The position numbers and the translations under genes were made by a program. From positions 1-64,000 of the forward strand of contig NZ_JAARLZ010000002.1 in NCBI RefSeq assembly GCF_011759365.1: a DNA stretch of 64,000 nt, given 5' to 3'. The notes below the pieces were generated by a model, which was not told the origin of the DNA, ran no database searches, and saw only the letters and a list, made by a program, of their open reading frames with translations. This DNA comes from Luteibacter anthropi (GTDB lineage Bacteria; Pseudomonadota; Gammaproteobacteria; Xanthomonadales; Rhodanobacteraceae). How positions within the stretch are numbered: position 1 is the stretch's first letter; each line of letters starts with the position of its first letter. Of the stretch, positions 44,837 to 54,266 are shown in pieces.

Positions 44837-47677
44837 TCAGAACTTCTGGTCGTAGCTCATGTAGACGTAACGATCCACGTCGAAGCCCGGGTAGTACGGC
44901 GGCACGCCACCGGTTATCACGTCGTTGTAGAACGGCCCCTTGCGGTTGAAGAGGTTGTTTACGCCGACGGTGAAGGTGCCCTTCCAAGGTGCCGTGTAGT
45001 GCACCTGAGCATCGTTGAACGTCACCGAGCCACGGTTGATCACGCCCGCGTTGCCCGAATCGTTGTTGATTTCGCTCGGGTTGGAGCACTCGAAATCATC
45101 AACGCAGGTGTCCTTCAGGCGCGAGAAGTAACGCATGGTCCAGCTGGCACCGAACGCACCCTTCTCCCAGGAAAGCGTGAGGTTGGAACGCACGCGGAAC
45201 TCACCCTGCACGGAGCTGGTGGCAACCGCCTGGTTGACCACGTAGCCCGCCAGGTGACGCACGGCGGCGCCCGGACCGGCCGTTTCGTCGTACTGCTTCA
45301 GGTAGGTGCTGTCCGAAGCGATCGAGAACGTACCGATCGAGGTTTCCGGCAGGCGGTAATGCACGCCAAAGTCGTAACCCTGCGTCTGGATCTTGCCGAC
45401 GTTGGCCGGGCTCTCGATGACATTGGTGACCGTGCCGGCCGCGTCACGCGTGATGAACTGGCAGAACTGCGGCAGGTTCTGGATGTAGCAGTAGTTCAGG
45501 ATGCCGGCGGCGCCCTGCGAGGTGATGGCGTTGTTCACCTCGATCTTGTAGTAGTCGAGCGTGAAATCCAGGCCCGGCACGAAGTGCGGGCTGTAGACGA
45601 AGCCGGCCGTGCGGGTGATGGAGGTTTCCGGCTTCACGTTCGGGTTACCCTGCTGCGTGAAGGGTTGCGTCGTCGGCGCACCCGCGGCGTTCGTGATCGG
45701 TACACCCGTCGCGTCTGCCTGGCGGTAGTTAGCCGGCACGCCCTGTGCTGCGCACAACGGCTTGGCCGAAGCTGCGCCGAACACGGCATCGCACGGGTCG
45801 AGGTAGGTATCGAAACTTTGCGCCGAACCCTGGTACAGGTCGGCGATGCTCGGGGCGCGGAAGCCCTGGGCGTAGGTGCCGCGAATGAACAGGTCTTCGA
45901 ACGGACGATAGCGGAAGCTGTACTTGCTGTTGGTGGTGCTGCCGAAGTTGCTGTAGTGCGAATAACGGCTGGCGACGTTGACGCCCAGCTCCTTTGCGAA
46001 CGGCAGGTCACGCAGCAGCGGTACGTCGAGTTCGACGTAGCCTTCGTTCACGATGTAGCCACCGCTCGTCGGCGACGAGGCATTGTTGCTGGTGAGGCCT
46101 GCCGCGTCGTTGGCGTCGGGCGTGAAGCTGCCCTGTTCCTTCCGATGCTCGTAGCCGGTAGCGATGCTGACCGTGCCGCCCGGCAGGTCGAACAGGCCCC
46201 CGCTGACATTGGCGGAGAAATCATTGGTTTTAGCGTGGGTGTACGAGACCGAATCGTAGCCGATGTACTTCCACAGGGCCGGTGTCATGCCGGCATTGCC
46301 CGCTGCGAAGTTCCAGGGCGTGCAGCCTGCAGCGCGGTCGACGGCATTGGCACAGGCGATCTGGCCGTTGATCATCGTCGTCGGGCCAAGAGCCGCCTGT
46401 GCGCGCGGCAGGAAGATGTTGCCGGCGTTGGTCTGGCGAACGTTCGAGTCGGAATAGGTGTAGGTCGCGTCCCAGTTCCAGTCGTGGTTGAGGAAGGTGA
46501 AGAAGCCTTCCGCGCCCACGTCGAGGTGGGCCATCTTGTCCTTGAAGTAGCTGTCACGCGGCTCGTCGATCAGGCGGCGCGAGATGTCCACGTCCTGGCC
46601 CGGGAACGGGTTGTAGCCGTTCTGGCCAGACAGGTCGAGACCGGTGTTGCCGGTGGTCACCGGGAAGCCGGCCACCTGCGAATCAGAATCGCGCACGCTA
46701 TAGGTGCCAGTGGCGTGCAGGATGATGTTGTCGGTCAGGTTGTAGCGGTCACTGACGAACAGGTTGCGCAGCTTGGTACCCGTGCGGAACATGGTGTCCT
46801 GCTGGGTGTTGTAGCCGGCCGGGTTGCCCACCGAGTAATCGGCGAGGTTGGCGGCGTTGCCGCCCGGGTTCAGCTGCAGCTTGTCGCCGTTGTTCGGATT
46901 GATGATCGAAGCAACGCCCGACAGGCCAAGGCCGGTGCCCTGGTGACGTGGGCCGTTCTGGAAGCTGGTCAGGTAGCGGTCACGGCTCATTAGCGGATCG
47001 GTCTGCTGCTGCGTGGCCGACAGGATGAGCGAGTTGTTGGCGGTGCTGTGACCCCAGGTGAAATCGGCGTTCTTCTGCTTGCCGTCGGCCTTGCCGTTCT
47101 CACCGAAGTACACATTGGCTTCGGCGCCGTCGAACTTCTGCTTGGTGATGATGTTGACCACGCCACCGATGGCATCGGAGCCGTAGATCGAGGACGCGCC
47201 GTCCTTGAGGACGTCGATGCGATCGATGATCGATACGGGGATGGTCGAAAGATCGGTCAGGCCATTGATGGACGTGCTCCAGCGGCGGCCGTTCACCAGC
47301 ACGAGGGTGCGGGCGGCGCCGAGGTTGCGCAGGCTGACGAAGTTGCCGCCGACGTCCGAACCTTCAGCAAGCGGGTTCTGGTTGGTGATGTCCGGGGTGC
47401 CGGCCGAAGGCAGGCGGGCGAGCACGTCGTTGACGTTGGTCAGGCCGGTGGCCTTGATGGCCTGCTTGTCCATGGTGAACACGGGCTGCGAGGTCTCGAT
47501 GTCCACCGAACGGATGCGCGAACCGGTGACCGTGACGGTTTCCAGGTTCTGCGTCTTCGAGGCGTCGGCCTTGTCGCCGTTGTCATCGGCAAATGCTGCG
47601 GTCGAGAGCAAACACGCACTCAGGGCGACAACAAGCGCGGTGCGCTTCGGCGCGCTCCGGAAATTGAACGAATTCAT
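44837..47677 (-). CDS. TonB-dependent receptor B of a tandem triplet
   Basis: Outer-membrane receptor, 946 aa, close paralogue of the genes on either side. The signal peptide is nearly the same as in A (RSAPKRTALVVALSACLLS). The plug has [19 protein letters not shown] and [20 protein letters not shown]; the terminal residues are YMSYDQKF. Extracellular loop segments differ from A and C (for example QADATGVPITNAAGAP). It has its own promoter block and terminator, so the three receptors are probably separate transcripts despite tandem order. Confidence 0.92.
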   Translation of the reverse strand: MNSFNFRSAPKRTALVVALSACLLSTAAFADDNGDKADASKTQNLETVTVTGSRIRSVDIETSQPVFTMDKQAIKATGLTNVNDVLARLPSAGTPDITNQNPLAEGSDVGGNFVSLRNLGAARTLVLVNGRRWSTSINGLTDLSTIPVSIIDRIDVLKDGASSIYGSDAIGGVVNIITKQKFDGAEANVYFGENGKADGKQKNADFTWGHSTANNSLILSATQQQTDPLMSRDRYLTSFQNGPRHQGTGLGLSGVASIINPNNGDKLQLNPGGNAANLADYSVGNPAGYNTQQDTMFRTGTKLRNLFVSDRYNLTDNIILHATGTYSVRDSDSQVAGFPVTTGNTGLDLSGQNGYNPFPGQDVDISRRLIDEPRDSYFKDKMAHLDVGAEGFFTFLNHDWNWDATYTYSDSNVRQTNAGNIFLPRAQAALGPTTMINGQIACANAVDRAAGCTPWNFAAGNAGMTPALWKYIGYDSVSYTHAKTNDFSANVSGGLFDLPGGTVSIATGYEHRKEQGSFTPDANDAAGLTSNNASSPTSGGYIVNEGYVELDVPLLRDLPFAKELGVNVASRYSHYSNFGSTTNSKYSFRYRPFEDLFIRGTYAQGFRAPSIADLYQGSAQSFDTYLDPCDAVFGAASAKPLCAAQGVPANYRQADATGVPITNAAGAPTTQPFTQQGNPNVKPETSITRTAGFVYSPHFVPGLDFTLDYYKIEVNNAITSQGAAGILNYCYIQNLPQFCQFITRDAAGTVTNVIESPANVGKIQTQGYDFGVHYRLPETSIGTFSIASDSTYLKQYDETAGPGAAVRHLAGYVVNQAVATSSVQGEFRVRSNLTLSWEKGAFGASWTMRYFSRLKDTCVDDFECSNPSEINNDSGNAGVINRGSVTFNDAQVHYTAPWKGTFTVGVNNLFNRKGPFYNDVITGGVPPYYPGFDVDRYVYMSYDQKF

Positions 47678-47820
47678 GCTGGATCTCCATGCCCGGCCTG
47701 GCTACAGGACGAACGACTACTTAAGCGGCGCTTGTGGCGCCACCGATGTGAGGTTGGTTTGGCGGGGAGGGCGGGGAAACCCGGGCCGTCGATTCCCCCT
47801 CGACATGACGGCGTAACACG

Positions 47821-47850
47821 AACATAACGCTCGCGTCACAGGCCCTACAA
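47821..47850 (-). promoter_or_regulatory. Conserved promoter block of receptor B
   Basis: TTGTAG (47845-47850), 18-bp spacer, TATGTT (47821-47826) on the minus strand. The block is placed as in the other two receptor genes, about 145 bp before the ATG. The rest of the 312-bp gap 47678-47989 holds the receptor B leader and the receptor C terminator. Confidence 0.55.
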
Positions 47851-47923
47851 GGCTGTTGCGTCTACTAAATGACGATTCGAAAGAGATTGTGGCAGCAACG
47901 TCTATCCGGCGATATTTTCGTCC

Positions 47924-47978
47924 AAAAAAAACCGGGGCCGGACTTGCGAATCGCAAGGATTCGCGAGCCCGGCCCCGG
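47924..47978 (-). terminator. Intrinsic terminator of TonB receptor C
   Basis: Outer arms CCGGGGCCGG (47932-47941) and CCGGCCCCGG (47969-47978) and inner arms GCGAATC/GATTCGC (47946-47964) form a long hairpin. On the minus strand it is followed by eight T residues (47924-47931). Confidence 0.85.
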
Positions 47979-47989
47979 CTTCAGGACGA

Positions 47990-50830
47990 TCAGAACTTCT
48001 GGTCGTAGCTCACGTAGAAGAAGCGATCGATGTCAAAGCCCGAGTAGTACGGCGGAATACCGGAGCTGGCAGCGCGGTAGTAGAACGGACCCTTGCGGTT
48101 GAAGACGTTGTTCACGCCGACCGAGAAGGTTGCGTTCCACGGTGCGCGGTAACGGAACTGCGCATCGTTGAAGGTGACCGAACCCTTCTTCGCCACGCCC
48201 AGCTGACCGCTGTCGTTGTTGACTTCCGTCGGGTTGGAGCACTCGAAGGAGTCATAGCAGCTGTCCTTCAGGCCCGAGAAGTAGCGCATGGTCCAGCTCG
48301 CGCCGAACGACTGGTAATCCCAGTTCAGCGAAAGATTGGAACGCACGCGGAACTGGCCTTCCACGCCACCGGTGGCTACCGACTGCTTGACCATGTAGCC
48401 GGCGAGGTGGCGCACGGCCGAACCCGGTCCCGGGGTTTCGTCGTACTGCTTCAGGTAGCTGCTGTCGGAGTAGACGGCGAACGTACCGATCGAGGTTTCC
48501 GGCAGGCGGTAGTGCACGCCGAAGTCGTAACCCTGCGTCTGGATCTTGCCGACGTTGGCCGGCGATTCCACCAGGTTGCTGATGGCACCGGTCTTGTCGC
48601 GGCTGACGTACTGGCAGAACTGCGGCAGGTTCTGGATGTAGCAGAAATTGAGGATGCTGTCGGAGCTGAGCGTGGTGATCGCGTTGTTGATCTGGACCTT
48701 GTAGAAGTCCAGGGTGAAGTCCAGGCCCTGCACGTAGTGCGGGCTGTAGACGATGCCCGCGGTGCGGGTGATCGACTTCTCGGGCTTCACGTTGCGATTG
48801 CCGGCGATGGTGAACGGCGTGGCGCCCGCATCACCGTTGGCACTGCTGACCGGCTGGCCGTTCTGGTTGATCTGGCGGAAGTTGGCCGGCACGCCCTGGG
48901 CGGCGCAGGCACCACGACCGGCGGACACGCCGAACTTGCTGTCGCAGGGATCGAGATAGCTCTCGAAGGTCTGCTCGGCACCCTGGTAGAGGTCGGCGAT
49001 GCTGGGGGCGCGGAAGCCTTCGGCATAGGTACCGCGGATCAGCACGTCTTCGATCGGACGGTAGCGGAAGCTGTACTTGTTGTTGGTGGTGCTGCCGAAG
49101 TTGCTGTAGTGCGAGTAGCGGCTGGCCACGTTCACGCCCAGCTCCTGCGCACCCGGCAGGTCACGCAGCAGGGGCACGTCGAGTTCGAGGTAGGCCTCGT
49201 TCACGATGTAGCTGCCCTTGGTCGGATCGGACGACGGGTTGGTGGTGAGCTGCAGCACGTCGTTGGCGTCGGGCGAGTAGCTGCCCGATTCCTTGCGGTG
49301 CTCGACACCGCCGGCGATGCTGACCGTGCCGCCCGGCAGGTCGAACAGGCCGCCGCCGACGTTGGCGCTGAAGTCGTTGGTCTTCTGCTGCGAACGGTCG
49401 GTGGCCTGGTAGCCCAGGTAGTTCCACAAGGCCGGGCTCATGGCCGACGGACCGGCCAGGATATTCCACGGCAGGCAGCCGGCCGCACGGTCGGCGGCGT
49501 TGGCGCAGGCCACCTGGCCATTGATCACGCTCGTCGGGCCCAACGCCTTGCGGGCGTTCGGCAGGAAGACGTTATTGGTGGCGACCTGCTTGAACTTGGA
49601 CTGCGAGTAGGTATACGTCGCGTCCCAGTTCCAGTCGTGGCTGAGGAAGGTGAAGAAGCCTTCTGCGCCCACGTCGAAGTGCGCCACCTTGTTCTGGAAC
49701 TTGGTCTCGCGCGGGAATTCGGTCAGGCGACGCGCAAAGCCCACGTCGTTACCCGGGAACGGGTTGTAGGCATTCTGGCCCGACAGGGCCAGGCCGGGGG
49801 CCGAGTTCGAACCGAACGGATAGCCGGCCACGACCGAACGGCTGTCGCGCACGCTGTAGTTGCCCGTGGCGTGCAGCGTGATGTTGTCGGTGAGGTTGTA
49901 GCGATCGGAAACGAACAGGTTGCGCAGCTTGGTGCCGCCGCGGAAGGTCGAATCCATCTGCGTGTTGTAGCCCGGTGCGCCGCCCGCGGTGTAGTCGGCG
50001 AGGTTCGCGGCGTTGCCGCCCGGGTTCAGGGTGTACGGCTTGCCGGCCGGGCTGGTGACCACGCCCAGGCCGCTGCGGCCGTAGCCGTCGTTCGGATGGC
50101 GCGGGCCCTGCGGATAGCGGGTCAGCGCGCGGGTGCTGCTGGCCATCGGGTCGGTTTCCTGCTGCGAGGCAGCCAGGATCAGCGAGTTGTTCTTGGTGCT
50201 GTGACCCCAGGTGAACTGGGCATTCTTCTGCTTGCCGTCGCTCTTGCCGTTCTCCCCGAAGTACAGGTTGATGTCGGCGCCGTCGTACTTGTGCTTGGTG
50301 ATGATGTTCACCACGCCGCCGATGGCGTCGGAGCCGTAGATCGACGAGGCGCCGTCCTTCAGGACGTCGATGCGCTCGATGATGGCGACCGGGATGGTCG
50401 ACAGATCGGTCAGGCCGCCCAGGGTGGAGCTCCAGCGGCGTCCGTCCACCAGCACGAGGGTGCGCTTGGAACCCAGGTTGCGGATGTTGACGTAGGTGCC
50501 GCCAGCGCCGTCACCGTTGCTGAGCGGGCTCTGGTTGGTAAGGTCCGGGGTGCCGGTGGACGGCAGGCGGGCCAGGATCTCGTTGACGTTGGTCAGGCCG
50601 GTGGCCTTGATGGCCTTCTGGTCCAGCGTGAACACCGGCTGGGCCGTCTCGACATCCACCGAACGGATGCGCGAGCCGGTGACCGTGACGGTCTCGAGGT
50701 TCTGGGTCTTGGCGGGGTCGGCCGCCGGAGCGGCGTCCTGGGCGTAGGCCGCCGCCGAAAGCAGACAGGAGCCCAGGGCAATAGCAAGAGCGGTGCGCTG
50801 GAAGGCGCCCCGATGGTTGAACGTATTCAT
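47990..50830 (-). CDS. TonB-dependent receptor C of a tandem triplet
   Basis: Outer-membrane receptor, 946 aa from ATG 50830; 13 codons of open frame lie upstream and are not needed. The signal peptide is [20 protein letters not shown], with plug [20 protein letters not shown] and terminus YVSYDQKF. In the central barrel it is nearly identical to A ([21 protein letters not shown]) but elsewhere nearer to B (NLPQFCQ), a mosaic pattern. It is the first of the triplet and is divergent from the LysR gene. Confidence 0.92.
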   Translation of the reverse strand: MNTFNHRGAFQRTALAIALGSCLLSAAAYAQDAAPAADPAKTQNLETVTVTGSRIRSVDVETAQPVFTLDQKAIKATGLTNVNEILARLPSTGTPDLTNQSPLSNGDGAGGTYVNIRNLGSKRTLVLVDGRRWSSTLGGLTDLSTIPVAIIERIDVLKDGASSIYGSDAIGGVVNIITKHKYDGADINLYFGENGKSDGKQKNAQFTWGHSTKNNSLILAASQQETDPMASSTRALTRYPQGPRHPNDGYGRSGLGVVTSPAGKPYTLNPGGNAANLADYTAGGAPGYNTQMDSTFRGGTKLRNLFVSDRYNLTDNITLHATGNYSVRDSRSVVAGYPFGSNSAPGLALSGQNAYNPFPGNDVGFARRLTEFPRETKFQNKVAHFDVGAEGFFTFLSHDWNWDATYTYSQSKFKQVATNNVFLPNARKALGPTSVINGQVACANAADRAAGCLPWNILAGPSAMSPALWNYLGYQATDRSQQKTNDFSANVGGGLFDLPGGTVSIAGGVEHRKESGSYSPDANDVLQLTTNPSSDPTKGSYIVNEAYLELDVPLLRDLPGAQELGVNVASRYSHYSNFGSTTNNKYSFRYRPIEDVLIRGTYAEGFRAPSIADLYQGAEQTFESYLDPCDSKFGVSAGRGACAAQGVPANFRQINQNGQPVSSANGDAGATPFTIAGNRNVKPEKSITRTAGIVYSPHYVQGLDFTLDFYKVQINNAITTLSSDSILNFCYIQNLPQFCQYVSRDKTGAISNLVESPANVGKIQTQGYDFGVHYRLPETSIGTFAVYSDSSYLKQYDETPGPGSAVRHLAGYMVKQSVATGGVEGQFRVRSNLSLNWDYQSFGASWTMRYFSGLKDSCYDSFECSNPTEVNNDSGQLGVAKKGSVTFNDAQFRYRAPWNATFSVGVNNVFNRKGPFYYRAASSGIPPYYSGFDIDRFFYVSYDQKF

Positions 50831-50969
50831 GGTTGATCTCCGCGCCCTGCCTCCCGGCAGGCCGTGCAACGACTACGACAGTGCGTTGGCACCGTCACGT
50901 GGGTTGTGGTGCGGGGAAGGGGTGGGGACCCCACGCCGTCGATCCCCCTCGACATAGCGGCGTAACCGC

Positions 50970-50999
50970 AACATAACGCTCACGTCACGCTCTGCACAA
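50970..50999 (-). promoter_or_regulatory. Conserved promoter block of receptor C
   Basis: TTGTGC (50994-50999), 18-bp spacer, TATGTT (50970-50975) on the minus strand, matching the blocks of receptors A and B in spacing and in distance to the ATG. Confidence 0.5.
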
Positions 51000-51170
51000 G
51001 ATCTTCCGCTAAGAAAATCCTCATTTCGTCCTAAGTTGCGCTTTATTTGGACAAAACGTGCAAATTTGATGCTTTGCACAAAAAAGAGCGAGATATCGCG
51101 ACATTTTCTGACGATTTACTGCTTAGATGAGCTTCACCGATGAATTATGCTCAGTGGCATGGTGAGTGCG

Positions 51171-51203
51171 AATCAGTCTATTACCATTTAAAATCAGTCA
51201 ATT
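51171..51203. promoter_or_regulatory. 12-bp direct repeats with 21-bp period upstream of LysR
   Basis: AATCAGTCTATT (51171-51182) and AATCAGTCAATT (51192-51203) differ at one base and are two helical turns apart. They lie in the unusually A/T-rich 465-bp gap (50831-51295) between receptor C and the divergent LysR gene, about 95 bp before the LysR ATG. No gene is seen in this gap. Confidence 0.5.
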
Positions 51204-51295
51204 GCAATCTATCTTTCATGTCGATTCCTTGTTCATCAAATGAAGGATACTCAGCGGAAGCCATCCGCCCAGACGACTAACGAGGCAATCCCCGC

Positions 51296-52207
51296 ATGGC
51301 AGGTTTTTCACGCTCCGATCTCGCCGATCTGAACGTCTTCCTCACCATCGCCCGGCGCGGAAGCTTTCGCCAGGCGGCGACGGAGCTGGGGCTTACGGCA
51401 TCGGCCTTGAGCCATACGATGAAAAAACTCGAGGATCGCCTCGAGGTGCGCCTGCTCAACCGGACGAGCCGGTCGGTGTCGCTGACACCGGCCGGCACCG
51501 ATCTGGCCGACGCCCTGTCCGAAGGACTGGAAACCATCAGTAACGGCCTGAGTGCACTGGAGGCCTATCGCGATCACGCGGTGGGTCGCCTGCGGATCAA
51601 CGTGCCGCACGATGCGGCACGACTGCTGGTGTCACCGGTGCTGCCGCAGTTTTTCGAGGCGTTTCCACAGGTGCATCTCGACCTTGCGGTGGAGGATCGC
51701 CTGATCGACGTCGTGGCCGAAGGGTATGAAGCGGGTATTCGTTACGGTGCGTCTACGCCAAAGGACATGGTCGCGGTACCGCTCACGCCGCCGCTGCGCT
51801 GGGTCATCGTAGGCTCGCCGGCTTATCTTGCACGGCATGGGCGTCCGTCACGTCCTGACGATCTTCTTCAGCACTCGTGCGTGCAGATGCGTCTTGGCGA
51901 CCAGACGGCGTATGCGTGGGAGCTTGGCGACGGCGATGCCATGGTACGCATCGATTGCCCGGGCAGCATCCGGGTGAACGAAAGCGCAGCCGCCATCGAA
52001 GCCGCACTCAACGGCATCGGCCTGGCCTATTGCCTCGAGTGGCGTGTGCGCGATGAGCTGGCTTCTGGGCGCCTGGAACTGGTAATGCCCGAATGGTCGT
52101 CCATGGGCCCGCCTTTCGTCATGTACTACCCCAGCCGCCGCCAGTCGCCCCCCGGCCTGCGCCAGCTGGTAGAAATGATCCGCCACCACACCGAAACCAC
52201 CCTGTAG
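51296..52207 (+). CDS. LysR-family transcriptional regulator
   Basis: LysR regulator of 303 aa. The N-terminal winged HTH is LADLNVFLTIARRGSFRQAATELGLTASALSHTMKKLEDRLEVRLLNRTSRSVSLTPAG. The C-terminal substrate-binding domain shows GRLRINVPHDAARLLVSPVLPQF and the CrgA-like VAVPLTPPLRWVIVGSPAYL. It is divergent from the receptor triplet and converges on the iron-uptake operon. The stop codon TAG is part of the first REP unit (GTAGGAG at 52204). A role in controlling the receptor triplet is possible but unproven. Confidence 0.92.
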   Translation: MAGFSRSDLADLNVFLTIARRGSFRQAATELGLTASALSHTMKKLEDRLEVRLLNRTSRSVSLTPAGTDLADALSEGLETISNGLSALEAYRDHAVGRLRINVPHDAARLLVSPVLPQFFEAFPQVHLDLAVEDRLIDVVAEGYEAGIRYGASTPKDMVAVPLTPPLRWVIVGSPAYLARHGRPSRPDDLLQHSCVQMRLGDQTAYAWELGDGDAMVRIDCPGSIRVNESAAAIEAALNGIGLAYCLEWRVRDELASGRLELVMPEWSSMGPPFVMYYPSRRQSPPGLRQLVEMIRHHTETTL

Positions 52208-52426
52208 GAGCGTGCTTGCCCGCGACCGCCCTGTGCGAGGCCCTGTCGCGCGCGAGGCGCGCTCCTACAAAAGCCCACCCCTGTAGGAGCGTGCTTGCGC
52301 GCGACCGCCCTGTGCGAGGCCCTGTCGCGCGCGAGGCGCGCTCCTACAAAAGCCCACCCTTGTAGGAGCGTGCTTGCGCGCGACCGCTCTTCGCGAAACC
52401 CGGGTCGCGCGCAGGCGCGCTCCTAC
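52204..52426. repeat. Array of three REP units, 65 bp each, period 79 bp
   Basis: Units at 52204-52268, 52283-52347 and 52362-52426 each begin GTAGGAGCGTGCTTG and end GCGCGCTCCTAC, so each is itself an inverted pair. The 14-bp spacers (AAAAGCCCACCC plus two bases) are nearly identical. The first GTAGGAG provides the LysR stop and the last CTCCTAC provides the stop of the opposing ATPase gene. Confidence 0.9.
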
Positions 52427-53190
52427 ATGCCGGATAGTGCGTTATCGACGATGAGCTGGGGGCGGCCTTGGGAGCAGGGTTCCAGGCGTGCGGTGACGCG
52501 GTAGACGCGCTCTACCGTGGCGGGAGAGATCACATCACGCGTGTGACCAGCCGCTTCGATGCGGCCGCCGCGTAACATCGCCGTCTCGTCGCAGAAACGC
52601 AGCGCGGTGTTGAGATCGTGCAGCACGACGACCGTAACCATTGCACGCGCCCGTGTCTCCTCGACCACCATGCGCATCACCTGCAACTGATGATTAAGAT
52701 CCAGCGCACTCAGCGGCTCATCGAGAAGCAGCACCGAAGGGCGTCGCACAAGCGCCTGGGCGAGCCCTGCCAATTGCCGCTGGCCTCCCGACAGCTGATC
52801 GAGAAAATGCATCGCAAGCGGATCAATGCCAAGACTCGCCAGCAACGCCATGGCTTCTTCCGGACTTGTTTTACGCCCCGATCCTGCCTGCGCCGCGGCA
52901 ATCACGGACTCAAGCACACGCAGATGTACACCGGCGGGCAACGCCTGCGGCAGATAAACGGTATCGCTGCGCGCCGCTCGCCCGGAAACCACGGCAGATC
53001 CGAGCTGGATATGCCCGTGCATCGGCACCAGCCCGGCAAGCGCCCTCAGCAAGGTGGACTTGCCACTACCGTTCGGCCCGAGCAACGCGGTGACCTCGCC
53101 AGCCTGCCACGGACCGACATCCAGCCCATGCAGGATGTCACGGCCACCCAGGCGCACCTGCAAGCCACGGGCAAGCAACCCCTGGCTCAT
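52423..53190 (-). CDS. Iron-complex ABC importer, ATP-binding protein
   Basis: FecE/HmuV-type ATPase, 255 aa, in the cytoplasm. Walker A GPNGSGKST, Q-loop YLPQALP, signature LSGGQRQLAGLAQAL, Walker B VLLLDEPLSALD, switch His VVLHDLNTAL. It overlaps the permease stop by ATGA. The final codons and TAG stop run into the REP array. Siderophore, hemin or cobalamin importers share this ATPase type; the neighbours favour iron. Confidence 0.92.
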   Translation of the reverse strand: MSQGLLARGLQVRLGGRDILHGLDVGPWQAGEVTALLGPNGSGKSTLLRALAGLVPMHGHIQLGSAVVSGRAARSDTVYLPQALPAGVHLRVLESVIAAAQAGSGRKTSPEEAMALLASLGIDPLAMHFLDQLSGGQRQLAGLAQALVRRPSVLLLDEPLSALDLNHQLQVMRMVVEETRARAMVTVVVLHDLNTALRFCDETAMLRGGRIEAAGHTRDVISPATVERVYRVTARLEPCSQGRPQLIVDNALSGM

Positions 53191-54266
53191 GACATCCTCC
53201 CGCTCGCCCGTACGACGATCACGAGAAAGAACGGAATACCCACCAGCGCCGTCACGATACCCACGGGAATGATGACGCCCGGCAGGATGCCCTTGGAGGC
53301 GATGGAGGCCAGCGACATCACCAACGCACCGACGGTGACGCAGCCAGGCAGGTAGAACCGGTGGTCTTCACCGAACAGCGCCCGCGCGATATGCGGCGAG
53401 ATCAGGCCGATAAACCCGATCGTTCCGACGAAGGACACCGTCAGCGCGGACAGTGCCGAGACGCGAAGCAGCGTACCCAGGCGCAGTCGTTTCACATCCA
53501 CGCCGAAGCTCGCCGCACGATCTTCACCAAGGCGCAGCGCCGTCATGGCCCATGACTGACGCAAGGCCAGGATCAACCCGAACAACAGGGCAATGGCGAG
53601 CACGGCCAGCTTGGTCCAGTCCGCGCGCACGAGACTGCCGAGTGTCCAGAACACCAGCCCCTGCAAGGCGTCTTCCGTCGCCACGAATTGCAACAGCGAC
53701 ACCAGTGCGTGGAACACGAAGACCAGCGCGATACCCATCAGCACCACGCCCGCCGTGGGCAGGGCACGCCAGCGCGCCACGCCATCGAGGATCAACGCGC
53801 TGGCAAGCGCAAACGCGAATGCATTGATCGGTACCTGCCACGACACCGGCACGCCGGGGATGTGCATGTCGAGCACGATGGCCAGTGCCGCACCGAAGGC
53901 TGCTGCTGCGGAAACACCCAGCGTATAGGGGCTTGCCAGCGGATTATTGAGGATGGTCTGCATCTCGCCGCCGGCCAGGCCGAGGCAGGCGCCCACCAGC
54001 ACGGCCATCAACGCATAGGGCAGGCGCACCTGCCAGACGATGACGCCGACCTCCGGCGAGACCTTGCCGGGCGACACCAGGGCGCGCCACAGGTCACCCA
54101 GCGCGAGCGGTGACGGCCCGTGAGTGAAGTCCATCGCCACGGCGATGACGATCAGGGCCACGATGCCGAGCAGGCCCAGCACGCGCAACGCATTGAGCCG
54201 GCGATAGCGCCGGCTCGCGTCCGCATGCACCGGATCGAGCCCTTCGGAGGGAACCGGGCGCGTCAC
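53187..54266 (-). CDS. FecCD/BtuC-type iron-complex ABC permease
   Basis: Inner-membrane permease of the type II (BtuC/FecCD) importers, 359 aa, with about ten hydrophobic segments. Typical segments are VRLPYALMAVLVGACLGLAGGEMQTILNNPLASPYTLGVSAAAAFGA, and FVGTIGFIGLISPHIARALFGEDHRFYLPG. GTG 54266 overlaps the binding-protein stop and gives the family length; the longer frame reading back over that gene is spurious. One permease gene implies a homodimer. Confidence 0.92.
   Translation of the reverse strand: MTRPVPSEGLDPVHADASRRYRRLNALRVLGLLGIVALIVIAVAMDFTHGPSPLALGDLWRALVSPGKVSPEVGVIVWQVRLPYALMAVLVGACLGLAGGEMQTILNNPLASPYTLGVSAAAAFGAALAIVLDMHIPGVPVSWQVPINAFAFALASALILDGVARWRALPTAGVVLMGIALVFVFHALVSLLQFVATEDALQGLVFWTLGSLVRADWTKLAVLAIALLFGLILALRQSWAMTALRLGEDRAASFGVDVKRLRLGTLLRVSALSALTVSFVGTIGFIGLISPHIARALFGEDHRFYLPGCVTVGALVMSLASIASKGILPGVIIPVGIVTALVGIPFFLVIVVRASGRMS

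Noticed and set aside
52204-52426. Possible CRISPR array because of regular 79-bp spacing.
   Set aside because: The spacers are nearly identical to each other and the repeats are 65-bp palindromic REP units; no cas genes are near.
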